The position numbers and the translations under genes were made by a program. A model generated the notes under the pieces. The model saw only the letters and a list, made by a program, of their open reading frames with translations. It searched no databases and had not been told where the DNA came from. From a virus, in IMG/VR virus record IMGVR_UViG_3300020438_000030, positions 1-64,000 of that record: DNA of 64,000 nucleotides. The stretch is one strand, 5' to 3'. This document shows, piece by piece, positions 39,915 to 48,089 of this stretch. Position 1 is the stretch's first letter. Every line of letters begins with the position of its first letter.

Positions 39915-42347
39915 TCAGTTACCCCAAATTGTTAGGACGGCACCGTAGACGCCAGAAGAGATTGTTGCTTTTCTGCTTGCACCTGCAGTAAATTCAATCG
40001 CATCTCCTGAGCTGGTATATAAGCCTGTATTGGCATCGTCAATAAAAGTAATTCCTGGATTAGTTTGGTTTCCTGAAGGGAAGAAAGCTTGATCTCTACT
40101 TAATAATCCGCTTTGGAAATAAGCTTCTCCACTTACATTTAAATCTCCACTAACAGTTAAGTTATCTCCAACAATAAAAATGTCATCAATATAAAGATCA
40201 TTAAACTGACCTGTTGTAAACGTTGCTGTTTCTCCTGTAACAGTAGTTCCAGAAATAGTTCCAGTTACTGTTAGGTTTTGTCCAATAAGAATTCCGCTAA
40301 CAAAATTACTTGTACCGGTGACTGTAATACCTTCACGGAAAATACTAGAGCCACTGACAACAATGCCATTATCAAAGACTGAATTGCCACTGACTTCTAG
40401 ATCACCACTAACAGTAAGGTTGTCTCCAATAACAAAGTCATCATCGACAAATAAATCTTGGAACGTACCTGTGGCAAATAGTGCTCTAACACCTGTAACT
40501 GTTTGACCCGAAATTGTTGCGCCTGAAACAGTATTCGCAAGAACAGTTAAACCTGTAACAGTACCTGCAAAAGCTCCGCTGGCTGCTGTTATTTCTTGTA
40601 CTGCATCAATAAATTCACCTGAAATGCGATAGCCAGTAATCGTATTACTAACAAATAAATCACCAGTAATTGATATTTCACCACCACTAATAACAATGCC
40701 ACTAATTGTACTTGTCCAGATAGGTGCTTCACCTGCACCTTGTGAAACTAAAACTTGTCCATGAGCACCGTAGTTTTCTCCCGAGATTCCCAGGGCACCA
40801 TAACGACTAATACGGAAACGTTCCTGACCACTGGTAGTAAAGCCTAGATATTTTTCTTGTGCTGGGTTGCCATCAATAGTTCCACTGGTAACAAAGATAC
40901 CTGTATCATCTTGTCCTTCAAAACTAATAGAAGGTCTTAGTGCAGTTCCGGAAGCAAATACACCTGTTTGTGCATGAACTGTTGTACCTGAGAATGACGT
41001 GCCTGTTACGTTAGTAAAGACTCCACTTACTCCTGTAAATGTTGTAAAGGAAGCAGTAGTACCTGTAGCAGTTACAAAGTGTCCACTTGTTGTAGAAACA
41101 GTTGTTCCTGTAATTGTTCCGCTTACATATACATTGTCACCTGATAAAGTTCCGGTAATCAAAGGAGAGGTAATAATAGTATCAAAATTACCTGACTGTG
41201 CTGTAATTACTTCACCGCTTACTTCTCCTGTAATTGTTACACCAGAAGCAAAGTAACCTGAGCCACTAACAAATAAATTTTCTAATACAGTGAAACTACC
41301 GCTAACAGTTTGGTCACCACTAAATTGTAAGTTTGCTGCAGTTAATGTTTGTGCTTGTAATGAAGTAAATAAACCAGAAGCACCAGTAACAGTAGTACCA
41401 GAAAGATAAGTAAAAAATCCTGATGTGCCGTAAGTAGCTGCTAAATTTGCAGTATCACCTGTAATTGTTGTACCAGATAAAGAAGTAAAGTGTGAATTAA
41501 ATCCAGTAACATTTAAAAACTGACCATTGTCACCTGTGATCGTTGTACCAGATAAATTTATTACATTAATAAATGTTCCTGTTGTTCTTTCAAAGAAAGC
41601 TGAGTCACCGGTAATGGTTGTACCAGAGATTTGCGTTGTAAATACGGCTGTTTGACCTGTAAGTGTCGTATATTTTCCGATGTCACCTGTAATCGTCGCA
41701 CCAGAAATAGTGCCTGTTGCATTAATGTCATTGCTATTAATAGTGCCACTATGAGTTAAAACTCCTGTAAATGTTGCATTGTTTACATTAAGAGTATCTA
41801 TTTGAGCTACTTGTGCGTATAAATCGTTGATATCAGCATCGACAATAATTCCGGAGACAACACCAAAACTTTCTCCTGTCAGGGTTGCACCTGACATGGT
41901 GTCAAAGAAACCAGTAACAAAATCTATGGTTGTGCCAGTAGCAATTGTAAAGTTGCCTGAACTAATTTCAATAAAATCTGCAATAACATTATTGACTTCA
42001 ATTTGACTGCCAGTAATCGTTCCTGTTACAGAAAAACTTCCACTGGTCGTTAAATCACCACCAACAATAACCGCTTGAAAATCCGAATCGCCACTTACAG
42101 TAAGGTTATTAAGACTCGTGTCACCGCTTACACCTAAATTACCTGTAATGGTAATATTGTTATATGTCGGATCTTCGCCAACGTTAATATAATATTCATC
42201 TAAGTAGTTTCTAAAACCACTAAAAGTAATCTTTTTATTTCTTAAGGCAGGGTCAACTTCAAAGACATGAACCAGGGTCAGAAGATCTGCATTGGCAATA
42301 TCTACCGATTCAATCGTCGGAAATTGTGAGATCTTTCTATTTGCCAC
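39915..42347 (-). CDS. Long repetitive tail fibre/proximal fibre, 810 aa (GTG start)
   Basis: It starts GTG. The N-terminus MANRKISQFPTIESVDIANA resembles cyanophage virion-attachment segments. The shaft is built of many ISGTTITGD/TVSGDL-type repeats, expected to form a triple beta helix. The end has GITFIDDANTGLYTSSG. Probably the proximal part that joins distal fibres to the tail. Confidence 0.82.
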   Translation of the reverse strand: MANRKISQFPTIESVDIANADLLTLVHVFEVDPALRNKKITFSGFRNYLDEYYINVGEDPTYNNITITGNLGVSGDTSLNNLTVSGDSDFQAVIVGGDLTTSGSFSVTGTITGSQIEVNNVIADFIEISSGNFTIATGTTIDFVTGFFDTMSGATLTGESFGVVSGIIVDADINDLYAQVAQIDTLNVNNATFTGVLTHSGTINSNDINATGTISGATITGDIGKYTTLTGQTAVFTTQISGTTITGDSAFFERTTGTFINVINLSGTTITGDNGQFLNVTGFNSHFTSLSGTTITGDTANLAATYGTSGFFTYLSGTTVTGASGLFTSLQAQTLTAANLQFSGDQTVSGSFTVLENLFVSGSGYFASGVTITGEVSGEVITAQSGNFDTIITSPLITGTLSGDNVYVSGTITGTTVSTTSGHFVTATGTTASFTTFTGVSGVFTNVTGTSFSGTTVHAQTGVFASGTALRPSISFEGQDDTGIFVTSGTIDGNPAQEKYLGFTTSGQERFRISRYGALGISGENYGAHGQVLVSQGAGEAPIWTSTISGIVISGGEISITGDLFVSNTITGYRISGEFIDAVQEITAASGAFAGTVTGLTVLANTVSGATISGQTVTGVRALFATGTFQDLFVDDDFVIGDNLTVSGDLEVSGNSVFDNGIVVSGSSIFREGITVTGTSNFVSGILIGQNLTVTGTISGTTVTGETATFTTGQFNDLYIDDIFIVGDNLTVSGDLNVSGEAYFQSGLLSRDQAFFPSGNQTNPGITFIDDANTGLYTSSGDAIEFTAGASRKATISSGVYGAVLTIWGN

Positions 42348-42388
42348 CTATTTATAAAGTCAAATCCTAACTGATATTATAGGACTGC

Positions 42389-42871
42389 TTATTTATCACG
42401 AATTTCAATTCGAGGTAAAATATCTGTTGTAAATGACCAGATGCCTTGCACACCTAAAACAATGCCACTAGCAAGAACAAAAATAACTAAAATCTCTGCT
42501 AGTGTTAAGTTTCTTCTTACATAAACAATTTTAGGTTCTTCTGGTACTGGTTGTTGCATTTGAGCAGGAGGTGCAGGAGTTTGAGTAACTTGCTGGATAG
42601 CTTGTTGTAAAGCTTCTTTCCTCATTGCCTCAAAGTCAGGCACATTAAATTGTACTCCTGGTTGTTGTGGCTGAGGCGTTTGTGCTGCCATAGCTTGTTC
42701 ATACACTGCTTGATCAAATTCAGCTGGATTTTTATAACGTGGTCCAGTCGGATCTGTAAAATAATTATTTTCTTGCGGCATTTGCCCAGGAGTTACATAT
42801 TGCTTACTGGAAGGGACTTGATCTTCCATTGGTACTGGGTTATTGTTCATTGAAAGTGTAGCATTAATCAA
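42389..42871 (-). CDS. Membrane-anchored Pro/Gln-rich protein, 160 aa
   Basis: Disordered N-terminal about 110 residues (many Gln and Pro) followed by one membrane segment (TLAEILVIFVLASGIVLGVQ) and a short basic/acidic tail. The topology recalls cyanophage proteins of unknown role near fibre genes; a spanin-like function is conceivable. An alternative start is ATG 42850. Divergent from the 42883 gene. Confidence 0.6.
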   Translation of the reverse strand: MINATLSMNNNPVPMEDQVPSSKQYVTPGQMPQENNYFTDPTGPRYKNPAEFDQAVYEQAMAAQTPQPQQPGVQFNVPDFEAMRKEALQQAIQQVTQTPAPPAQMQQPVPEEPKIVYVRRNLTLAEILVIFVLASGIVLGVQGIWSFTTDILPRIEIRDK

Positions 42872-42882
42872 AACCTTTTGCG

Positions 42883-43347
42883 ATGAGCAAAACTGAAACA
42901 GGCGGAATCGTTAAAGCATTGAATTCTATTAATGCTGAATTGCGCGGAATTCGAAACATTTTGTCTTCAATGTGGCACAGTCGATACCAAAACGAAGAAA
43001 CTGATCTAGTATCTCCCGAAGTTTATTCTGATGAATACATTTCTACTGAAGAATGTGCGCGTCGTTTAAACGTAACAGATCAAACAATTCGAAATTGGAT
43101 TTTACAAGGTAAAAAAAGAAAAGATTTTGGTTGGCAACAAGGTGTTCATTACATTGTCATGCCTGTTGGAACACATAAAAAAATGATTCGTATTCCTTGG
43201 AATCAGCTTATTCTTTCTTACAGGAAAGGAGAAGATGTTAATCTGAGAACATTTGATCCCGTTAATTCTGTTGATTTATATTCCGGTGATTCACGCAGGA
43301 ATTTAGATCATATACCTGATCCTTCTGTTCCTAATGTAGAAGATTAA
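42883..43347 (+). CDS. Helix-turn-helix (MerR/excisionase-like) DNA-binding protein, 154 aa
   Basis: Residues about 48-95 (DEYISTEECARRLNVTDQTI, then RNWILQG and HYIVMPVGTHKKMIRIPWNQ) form a winged helix-turn-helix of the excisionase/MerR type. The N-terminal helix (ALNSINAELRGIRNILSSM) may dimerise. It is the first gene of a plus-strand block (42.9-45.4 kb), suggesting a regulator. Confidence 0.65.
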   Translation: MSKTETGGIVKALNSINAELRGIRNILSSMWHSRYQNEETDLVSPEVYSDEYISTEECARRLNVTDQTIRNWILQGKKRKDFGWQQGVHYIVMPVGTHKKMIRIPWNQLILSYRKGEDVNLRTFDPVNSVDLYSGDSRRNLDHIPDPSVPNVED

Positions 43348-43348
43348 A

Positions 43349-43810
43349 ATGACGCATCGTTTTGATGGAATAAAAATAGCTGAACTTACTTTTGATAATT
43401 ATCAAGAGAACTTACCAAAAAGTTTAGCCACTCAAGTAGAAAAATTTCTACCTCCTCAAGGTTCTTTTGATGAAAATATTATGCGTCGTTATGTCCAATC
43501 GATTCGTGATTTTGAATTAGAAGATCCTAATAGCAGCATGACATTGGCTAATCGATTACGTTTAGCTTTTCAAGATATGTCCCCAGAAACTATTTGTAGT
43601 CGTTTTCCAAATGCTGATCTTCCTTTGAAACGTCGCTTACGTTGTGTAGCTGAGTATTTAATTCGTTCTGGTGAGTTTGATAAAGTAAAAGATGAGAATG
43701 GAAAACTAATAAAAAAACGTGGTATCTTAGGAAAAATGGTTGTTATTTATCAGCCGTTACCTAAAATGCTTTCAATACTTCAAAAACAAAAACTTTTAAA
43801 AAATGGATAG
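43349..43810 (+). CDS. Hypothetical protein, 153 aa
   Basis: It starts one base after the upstream stop. Helical, basic C-terminus (GILGKMVVIYQPLPKMLSIL). It contains LRLAFQDMSPETICSRFPNA. No family recognised; overlaps the next start by 8 bases. Confidence 0.55.
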   Translation: MTHRFDGIKIAELTFDNYQENLPKSLATQVEKFLPPQGSFDENIMRRYVQSIRDFELEDPNSSMTLANRLRLAFQDMSPETICSRFPNADLPLKRRLRCVAEYLIRSGEFDKVKDENGKLIKKRGILGKMVVIYQPLPKMLSILQKQKLLKNG

Positions 43811-44186
43811 ACGCGAAAAACTTCTTACTGCTTTGTGTGGAAAAAATCTTGATGGTAATAGCGTTAAGTATGCTGATGCCACTATCAAGTTAATTCTTGG
43901 TGATATGGGTAAAGAATATGTAAAATTCTGGGAACTAGAAGGTCCAGGAGCAATGTGTTTTCAGCCAAATAATGCAGAACGCACAATGTTTTGGTTGACT
44001 TTAGGTGAACTGCATAATGCAAAGGAAGAAGCAGAATCAGCTAATAATGAAGATCTTTCTGAATCTTTTAGACGAATTTTAGAATCAGTACAAAAAATTG
44101 ACCCTATGGCAGGAGCTGGCTACATTCTTAATGACCATCAAGGCATGCGTTATTTTTATATTGATTACAATAAAGAATCTGAGTAA
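43803..44186 (+). CDS. Hypothetical protein, 127 aa
   Basis: Soluble acidic protein (VKYADATIKLILGDMGKEYV, ERTMFWLTLGELHNAKEEAE). Its stop overlaps the methyltransferase ATG (TAATG). No domain recognised; perhaps works with the adjacent methyltransferase. Confidence 0.55.
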   Translation: MDRREKLLTALCGKNLDGNSVKYADATIKLILGDMGKEYVKFWELEGPGAMCFQPNNAERTMFWLTLGELHNAKEEAESANNEDLSESFRRILESVQKIDPMAGAGYILNDHQGMRYFYIDYNKESE

Positions 44187-44779
44187 TGGGTCTTAAGCGA
44201 GGTAACGTACGCTCAGAAGAGTTTGAATGGATTACTAACCGTGATTTGGTTGACTCTGCCCATCTCCTTATGGGTCAAATTGACCTCGATCCAGCTAGCT
44301 CTGCATTTGCTAACGAATACGTCGGAGCAAACCATTACTACACTCCAAAAGAAGATGGCTTAAATGAAGAAAAATGGTTTGGAAATGTTTATTTATTTCC
44401 TCCAAGCCAATCTTATTTTTGGCACAAGAAAAGCCAACGCTGGAAAACAACAAGAGGATTGTCTCCAACATTGACTTCGGGACATGCATTATGGTGGAGA
44501 ACATTAAAACGTAAATGGTTATCAGGAGAAATTGAACAAGGTTTATATTTTTCTAATTTTATTGATATGACAATGTACTGTCAGGATATTTTTGATTATC
44601 CTGTTTGCATTTTAAAATCACGACCCACATTAACGCGTCACTACTATGCTGACGATAAAATTTTATCAAGAAACACAGGTTGTAGTTTGGTTGTTTATCT
44701 GCAGCCTAGAGACAATATAGAAGAAACTACTCAAGAATTTATTAATATTTATTCTGAAAAAGGCAGAATTATTGTGTAA
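44186..44779 (+). CDS. Phage N6-adenine methyltransferase-like (Dam family), 197 aa
   Basis: Matches the phage Dam family layout: IDLDPASSAFANEYVGANHY near residue 31, YYTPKEDGLNEEKWFGNVYL, then FPPSQ at 71-75 where the catalytic [D/N/S]PP[Y/F/W] normally stands, and a C-terminal CILKSRPTL. The replacement of both flanking residues (F and S) is unusual and could mean lost or altered activity. The true role may be DNA modification against host restriction, if active. Confidence 0.65.
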   Translation: MGLKRGNVRSEEFEWITNRDLVDSAHLLMGQIDLDPASSAFANEYVGANHYYTPKEDGLNEEKWFGNVYLFPPSQSYFWHKKSQRWKTTRGLSPTLTSGHALWWRTLKRKWLSGEIEQGLYFSNFIDMTMYCQDIFDYPVCILKSRPTLTRHYYADDKILSRNTGCSLVVYLQPRDNIEETTQEFINIYSEKGRIIV

Positions 44780-44802
44780 ACTATTTGAACTGAGTTCTAA
44801 TT

Positions 44803-45387
44803 ATGACGGTTTTAAGCGATAAAGAAATTTGTGTATTTGCTGACGAAGGAATGATTACTCCCTTTCATTCTTCCCTAATTAATAAGGAAAATGAAGTTCC
44901 TATTCTTAGTTATGGTCTTAGCTCCTATGGTTATGATATTCGGTTATCGCCTAATCAATGCCTCTTATTTGGTGGTGTCCAGCACGGTATGTGCGATGCT
45001 AAAAACTTTGACCCTGAAATCCTAAAGGAAACTGAACTCCATGAAGATGACCACGGACAGTATTTTATTATTCCTCCTTTTGGCTATTGCCTCGGCGTTG
45101 CTGTTGAACGCTTGGCTTTACCCCGCGACGTCACTGTAGTTGCTGTAGGTAAAAGTACGTATGCAAGGGCTGGAATTATGGCAAACATTACACCAGCTGA
45201 AGCTGGTTGGGAAGGTCATTTGACACTAGAGATTAGTAACTGTACTCCTTTGTTTAATAAAATTTATGCCAATGAAGGAATCTGTCAATTGTTATTTTTC
45301 CAAGGAGAACCTTGTGAAGTTGATTATCAAATGCGTAAAGGAAAATATCAAAAACAACCCTATGAAGTAGTCTTATCTAAGGTTTAA
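44803..45387 (+). CDS. dcd: dCTP deaminase
   Basis: 194 residues. GYDIRLSP near 43, GKSTYARAGI at 116-125, ITPAEAGWEGHLTLEISN at 129-146 with catalytic Glu133, and IYANEGICQLLFF at 154-166 are typical of Dcd. It converts dCTP to dUTP, the route to dUMP used by ThyX. It converges with a minus-strand gene (4-base overlap). Confidence 0.93.
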   Translation: MTVLSDKEICVFADEGMITPFHSSLINKENEVPILSYGLSSYGYDIRLSPNQCLLFGGVQHGMCDAKNFDPEILKETELHEDDHGQYFIIPPFGYCLGVAVERLALPRDVTVVAVGKSTYARAGIMANITPAEAGWEGHLTLEISNCTPLFNKIYANEGICQLLFFQGEPCEVDYQMRKGKYQKQPYEVVLSKV

Positions 45388-45725
45388 GAAAAACTTGTGT
45401 ATGGATAGTACAAACGATTTGTTGAGGGTTGTGGTTTATTTGCATAGTTAGTTGCGCCTGCTTTTCCAAAGGGGTCTCCTTCAATAAAAGCTGGTGTTTG
45501 TCCTTGCCTATCTGTAAATGGTTGATCGTAATTCATCTTCTGCCGAAACTTTCCGGCTGATTTCTTTGCTCTCAAAAACTTTTCAACACGATCTTGCTGC
45601 CGCTCGTTGCGAATGTCCCCGGCATACGCAGTACGCTTCTCGTCATCTTCCAAACGGCGAATATCTACGTCATAAGCTCTCTCAGGAGTTAGATCATTAA
45701 CAAACCCACCAGAGCTAGCTGCCAC
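45384..45725 (-). CDS. Hypothetical charged protein, 113 aa
   Basis: Charged, probably disordered protein (DVDIRRLEDDEKRTAYAGDI, then FLRAKKSAGKFRQKMN) ending in a Tyr-rich tail. Convergent with dcd. Composition suits a small virion or internal protein; function unknown. Confidence 0.5.
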   Translation of the reverse strand: MAASSGGFVNDLTPERAYDVDIRRLEDDEKRTAYAGDIRNERQQDRVEKFLRAKKSAGKFRQKMNYDQPFTDRQGQTPAFIEGDPFGKAGATNYANKPQPSTNRLYYPYTSFS

Positions 45726-45789
45726 TATTATTTTTAAAAATTATTATAGTTGAATTATAATTGAACTTAACTAATGAGAATAAAACGAC

Positions 45790-46149
45790 ATGGATTTTTT
45801 ATCCTCTTTTATTAAAAACAATGACGAGCTTAAGACTCGTATGGTTACAATTTCTGATTTTGGACAGGAATTAGATAATGAAAATAATGACGTTCCAGTG
45901 TATGATCAATTCAATAGAGGACTTGCAGTAACTCAAGAGATGCGTCCTCGTACTAACTTAGCTATTGATCCTGAGGAACTAAATCGATGCGGAGTAACGG
46001 GAACAATTCCGAGCGCGGAACAGGGAATTGCGATGGGAGCCATGCCACAACCACGTCAGTTGATGGTGGATATGGGAGATTACGCTCCGGAGGAAATGGA
46101 AATGGACGAGAAGAAACAAAGAAAGATGATGGCTGGTTTGAACCGGTAA
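45790..46149 (+). CDS. Hypothetical protein, 119 aa
   Basis: It begins MDFLSSFIKNNDELKTRMVT and is acidic, with a Met/Pro/Glu-rich end (MGAMPQPRQLMVDMGDYAPE). Overlaps the long DUF3310 frame by 163 bases. Function unknown. Confidence 0.5.
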   Translation: MDFLSSFIKNNDELKTRMVTISDFGQELDNENNDVPVYDQFNRGLAVTQEMRPRTNLAIDPEELNRCGVTGTIPSAEQGIAMGAMPQPRQLMVDMGDYAPEEMEMDEKKQRKMMAGLNR

Positions 46150-46493
46150 CTTCAGAAGAAGAAGTATTAGATTGCCCTGGGGGCATTTGCCCTGTACCTT
46201 GGGCTGTTGATACAAGTGGTGATGAAAATGAAATAACGTATGACAAAAAAGTATGGAATGACTATGTAAAAAAACACGAAGAAATTTTTGTTGATAATGT
46301 TAATCATCCTTTACATTACAATGATGGAGGGCTTGAGTGCATTGAAGCCATCGAAGCACAGCTAACGCCAGAAGAATATAGAGGCTACCTAAAAGGTAAC
46401 GTAGCAAAATATGTTTGGCGCGAAAAGCATAAAGGGGGTATTGAATCACTGAAAAAAGCTCAGTGGTATTTAACTAGATTAATAGCTTTGTAA
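45987..46493 (+). CDS. DUF3310-family protein (start unclear), 168 aa if ATG 45987
   Basis: The C-terminal part, VNHPLHYNDGGLECIEAIEA, then GNVAKYVWREKHKGG and SLKKAQWYL, is the DUF3310 domain, a small phage domain sometimes annotated as nucleotide kinase. The first about 50 residues come from a region that also encodes the end of the 45790 gene and look like a shadow (SNGNNSERGTGNCDG). No ATG, GTG or TTG occurs in frame between that overlap and the domain, so the real start is unclear. Confidence 0.7.
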   Translation: MRSNGNNSERGTGNCDGSHATTTSVDGGYGRLRSGGNGNGREETKKDDGWFEPVTSEEEVLDCPGGICPVPWAVDTSGDENEITYDKKVWNDYVKKHEEIFVDNVNHPLHYNDGGLECIEAIEAQLTPEEYRGYLKGNVAKYVWREKHKGGIESLKKAQWYLTRLIAL

Positions 46494-46494
46494 T

Positions 46495-46794
46495 CTAGCC
46501 AAAAAAAGGAGTTAAGTCTTCATCATCTTCGTCATCTTCTTGACTGGCCATGATTGTTAGGGCTAGTTGAGCTAGCTCTATATCACTTGGAATGTCAAAC
46601 TCTAATTCAATATTTTCAGCTTGTAGCATATCTTTTACCGCTTGAATTTCTAAAAGACGTTGATGATATAAATTTAACAAGGCAATATAAAGTTGATCCC
46701 AAGTTAATTCTTGTGCCTCTAATTCTGCCTTACGCATCGCAAGCTGCAGGTGTAATGGTAATTCAAACTCTTTAGTAGATGTTGAGTCACCCAT
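46495..46794 (-). CDS. Hypothetical helical protein, NblA-like pattern, 99 aa
   Basis: Start at ATG 46794 (MGDSTSTKEF); ATG 46818 is also in frame. Residues 9-58 (EFELPLHLQLAMRKAELEAQ, then LTWDQLYIALLNLYHQRLLE) resemble by eye the helix-turn-helix hairpin of NblA (EL.LEQ.F..R, LS.EQ...LL.LY.Q). A long acidic tail follows (EDDEDDEDLTPFFG), which NblA lacks. NblA drives phycobilisome degradation and occurs in some freshwater cyanophages. The resemblance is weak and needs a profile search. Confidence 0.5.
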   Translation of the reverse strand: MGDSTSTKEFELPLHLQLAMRKAELEAQELTWDQLYIALLNLYHQRLLEIQAVKDMLQAENIELEFDIPSDIELAQLALTIMASQEDDEDDEDLTPFFG

Positions 46795-46832
46795 CCGATT
46801 AACCTTTACTCCATTCATTCTAGTGTATAGAT

Positions 46833-47486
46833 TTATTTTTGGAATTCAAAAATAAAACGCAAATCCTCTTCCGATAAATCAAAATCACCACTATAGGTAA
46901 CATTAAATTTGTTAGCAAATTCTGACAAAATATAAGGATTGATTTCTGTTTCAAGCTGCCTAATAGCAGCAACTTGTTCTGGGGAAGCTGAATAATTTCT
47001 AAAAGCTTTTAACAATAAATTTCCAGGTAAATTTTCTAAATCTAAAAATAAACAAGCTTCTTGTCTTCTTCTGTCTAATAAACCACCAATCACTTCGTGT
47101 TCTTCATTAAAAATCCATTTACCAAACTCTTGAGCTGCTTGTGCATAGTTTTCATTTTCACACAAATCAATGATAGGACTGTACAAAAAAGAATCCCAAC
47201 CAATTGAATGAATAAATGAAATTAATCCTTGTTTCATATCAAGATCAATTTCAAGATTTAATTTATCAATTTCTTCCGCAATAACATTTACTTCGTAAAG
47301 CAAATACTCTAATGCTTTTTCTTTGGTACAACAATGCCCTTGCTTAACTTGAGAACCATCTGGATAAAATTGTGTCCCATATCCAAAAGTATATGGATCG
47401 CTTCCAGTAACGGGATCAGGGTAAGCTTTTTCGTTAAAACCTTCAAAAGTTTTAATTATAGAAATAGCATCTTGATAAAGATACAT
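46833..47486 (-). CDS. GH24 lysozyme-like endolysin, 217 aa
   Basis: The T4-lysozyme-type site is visible: Glu15 in TFEGF, Asp24 in YPDPV nine residues later, and Thr33 in YTFGYGT. QGLISFIHSIGWDSFLYS and LLDRRRQEACLFL fit the C-terminal lobe. It hydrolyses peptidoglycan. The last 60 residues are extra. This is a second glycosidase besides the GH19 enzyme; it could be virion-associated. Confidence 0.88.
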   Translation of the reverse strand: MYLYQDAISIIKTFEGFNEKAYPDPVTGSDPYTFGYGTQFYPDGSQVKQGHCCTKEKALEYLLYEVNVIAEEIDKLNLEIDLDMKQGLISFIHSIGWDSFLYSPIIDLCENENYAQAAQEFGKWIFNEEHEVIGGLLDRRRQEACLFLDLENLPGNLLLKAFRNYSASPEQVAAIRQLETEINPYILSEFANKFNVTYSGDFDLSEEDLRFIFEFQK

Positions 47487-47515
47487 TAGAGCTTTGCATA
47501 TCTTTATACTATATA

Positions 47516-47629
47516 TTATTTTCCTTGTCCACGGAGTTTTTTGCGTCCGTGGTTTGGACGAGAATGTTTACCACTTCCTTGTTTTGTTTTCTTAGGTTTT
47601 CCAACGACGTAGCTGCCACCTTTGTTCAT
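47516..47629 (-). CDS. Small basic protein, 37 aa
   Basis: MNKGGSYVVGKPKKTKQGSG followed by a run of His/Arg/Lys. Highly basic, probably disordered, likely to bind nucleic acid. From memory, similar basic peptides accompany cyanophage structural genes. The ATG overlaps the previous stop. Confidence 0.6.
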   Translation of the reverse strand: MNKGGSYVVGKPKKTKQGSGKHSRPNHGRKKLRGQGK

Positions 47630-47796
47630 GTATCTAAAGAAGCTTCACACAGTATACTAAATAAAAATAATTTTAGTTGTTGATATTTTTCTTGTTCTTC
47701 TGGGAGCCCCCCTGGCCAATATTTTAAAGCTACACAAACTGCTTCATATAATGCTCTTACATCTTCAAGAGGTAATTTTAGTTCTACTGTTACCAC
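47626..47796 (-). CDS. Hypothetical protein, 56 aa (GTG start)
   Basis: A GTG start that overlaps the end of the 47790 gene. It begins MVTVELKLPLEDVRALYEAV and ends in a hydrophobic stretch (LFLFSILCEASLDT). Coupled to both neighbours by overlaps. Function unknown. Confidence 0.5.
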   Translation of the reverse strand: MVTVELKLPLEDVRALYEAVCVALKYWPGGLPEEQEKYQQLKLFLFSILCEASLDT

Positions 47797-48089
47797 TTAA
47801 CTTTGTGACTCCAATATCGTGCACTCATTTTACTTGGTTTGCTATCTTGAGCATTGTGTCTAGCATAATATGACTTCTTACGTGCTTTCTCTTTGGCTGT
47901 CTTCGGATTTTTGCCAGCGCCCTTTACACCCTGTTGACCGAAACGAACAATTTTTTCTTTCCCTTTTTCACAAGCTTTTACGACATGAGATTTAGTTTTA
48001 TGACCAGGAGTTTTTTTAGGTTTATTACAAGCCATTTTGTCTTTATTTAATTTCGCAGCTTTAGCTGCTTTTTTATATTTTTCTGCCAT
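47790..48089 (-). CDS. DUF6321-like basic phage protein, 99 aa
   Basis: MACNKPKKTPGHKTKSHVVK, then GKEKIVRFGQQGVKGAGKNP and KMSARYWSHKVKW match, from memory, a basic phage protein family annotated DUF6321. Strongly Lys-rich. The ATG 48089 overlaps the upstream stop (TAATG); MACNK at 48035 is an alternative start. Possibly a DNA-condensing virion protein. Confidence 0.7.
   Translation of the reverse strand: MAEKYKKAAKAAKLNKDKMACNKPKKTPGHKTKSHVVKACEKGKEKIVRFGQQGVKGAGKNPKTAKEKARKKSYYARHNAQDSKPSKMSARYWSHKVKW

Noticed and set aside
42340-42360. TATAAATA sequence resembling a T4-type late promoter before the 810-residue fibre
   Set aside because: It ends almost at the GTG start, leaving no room for a leader, and no consistent set was found before other late genes.
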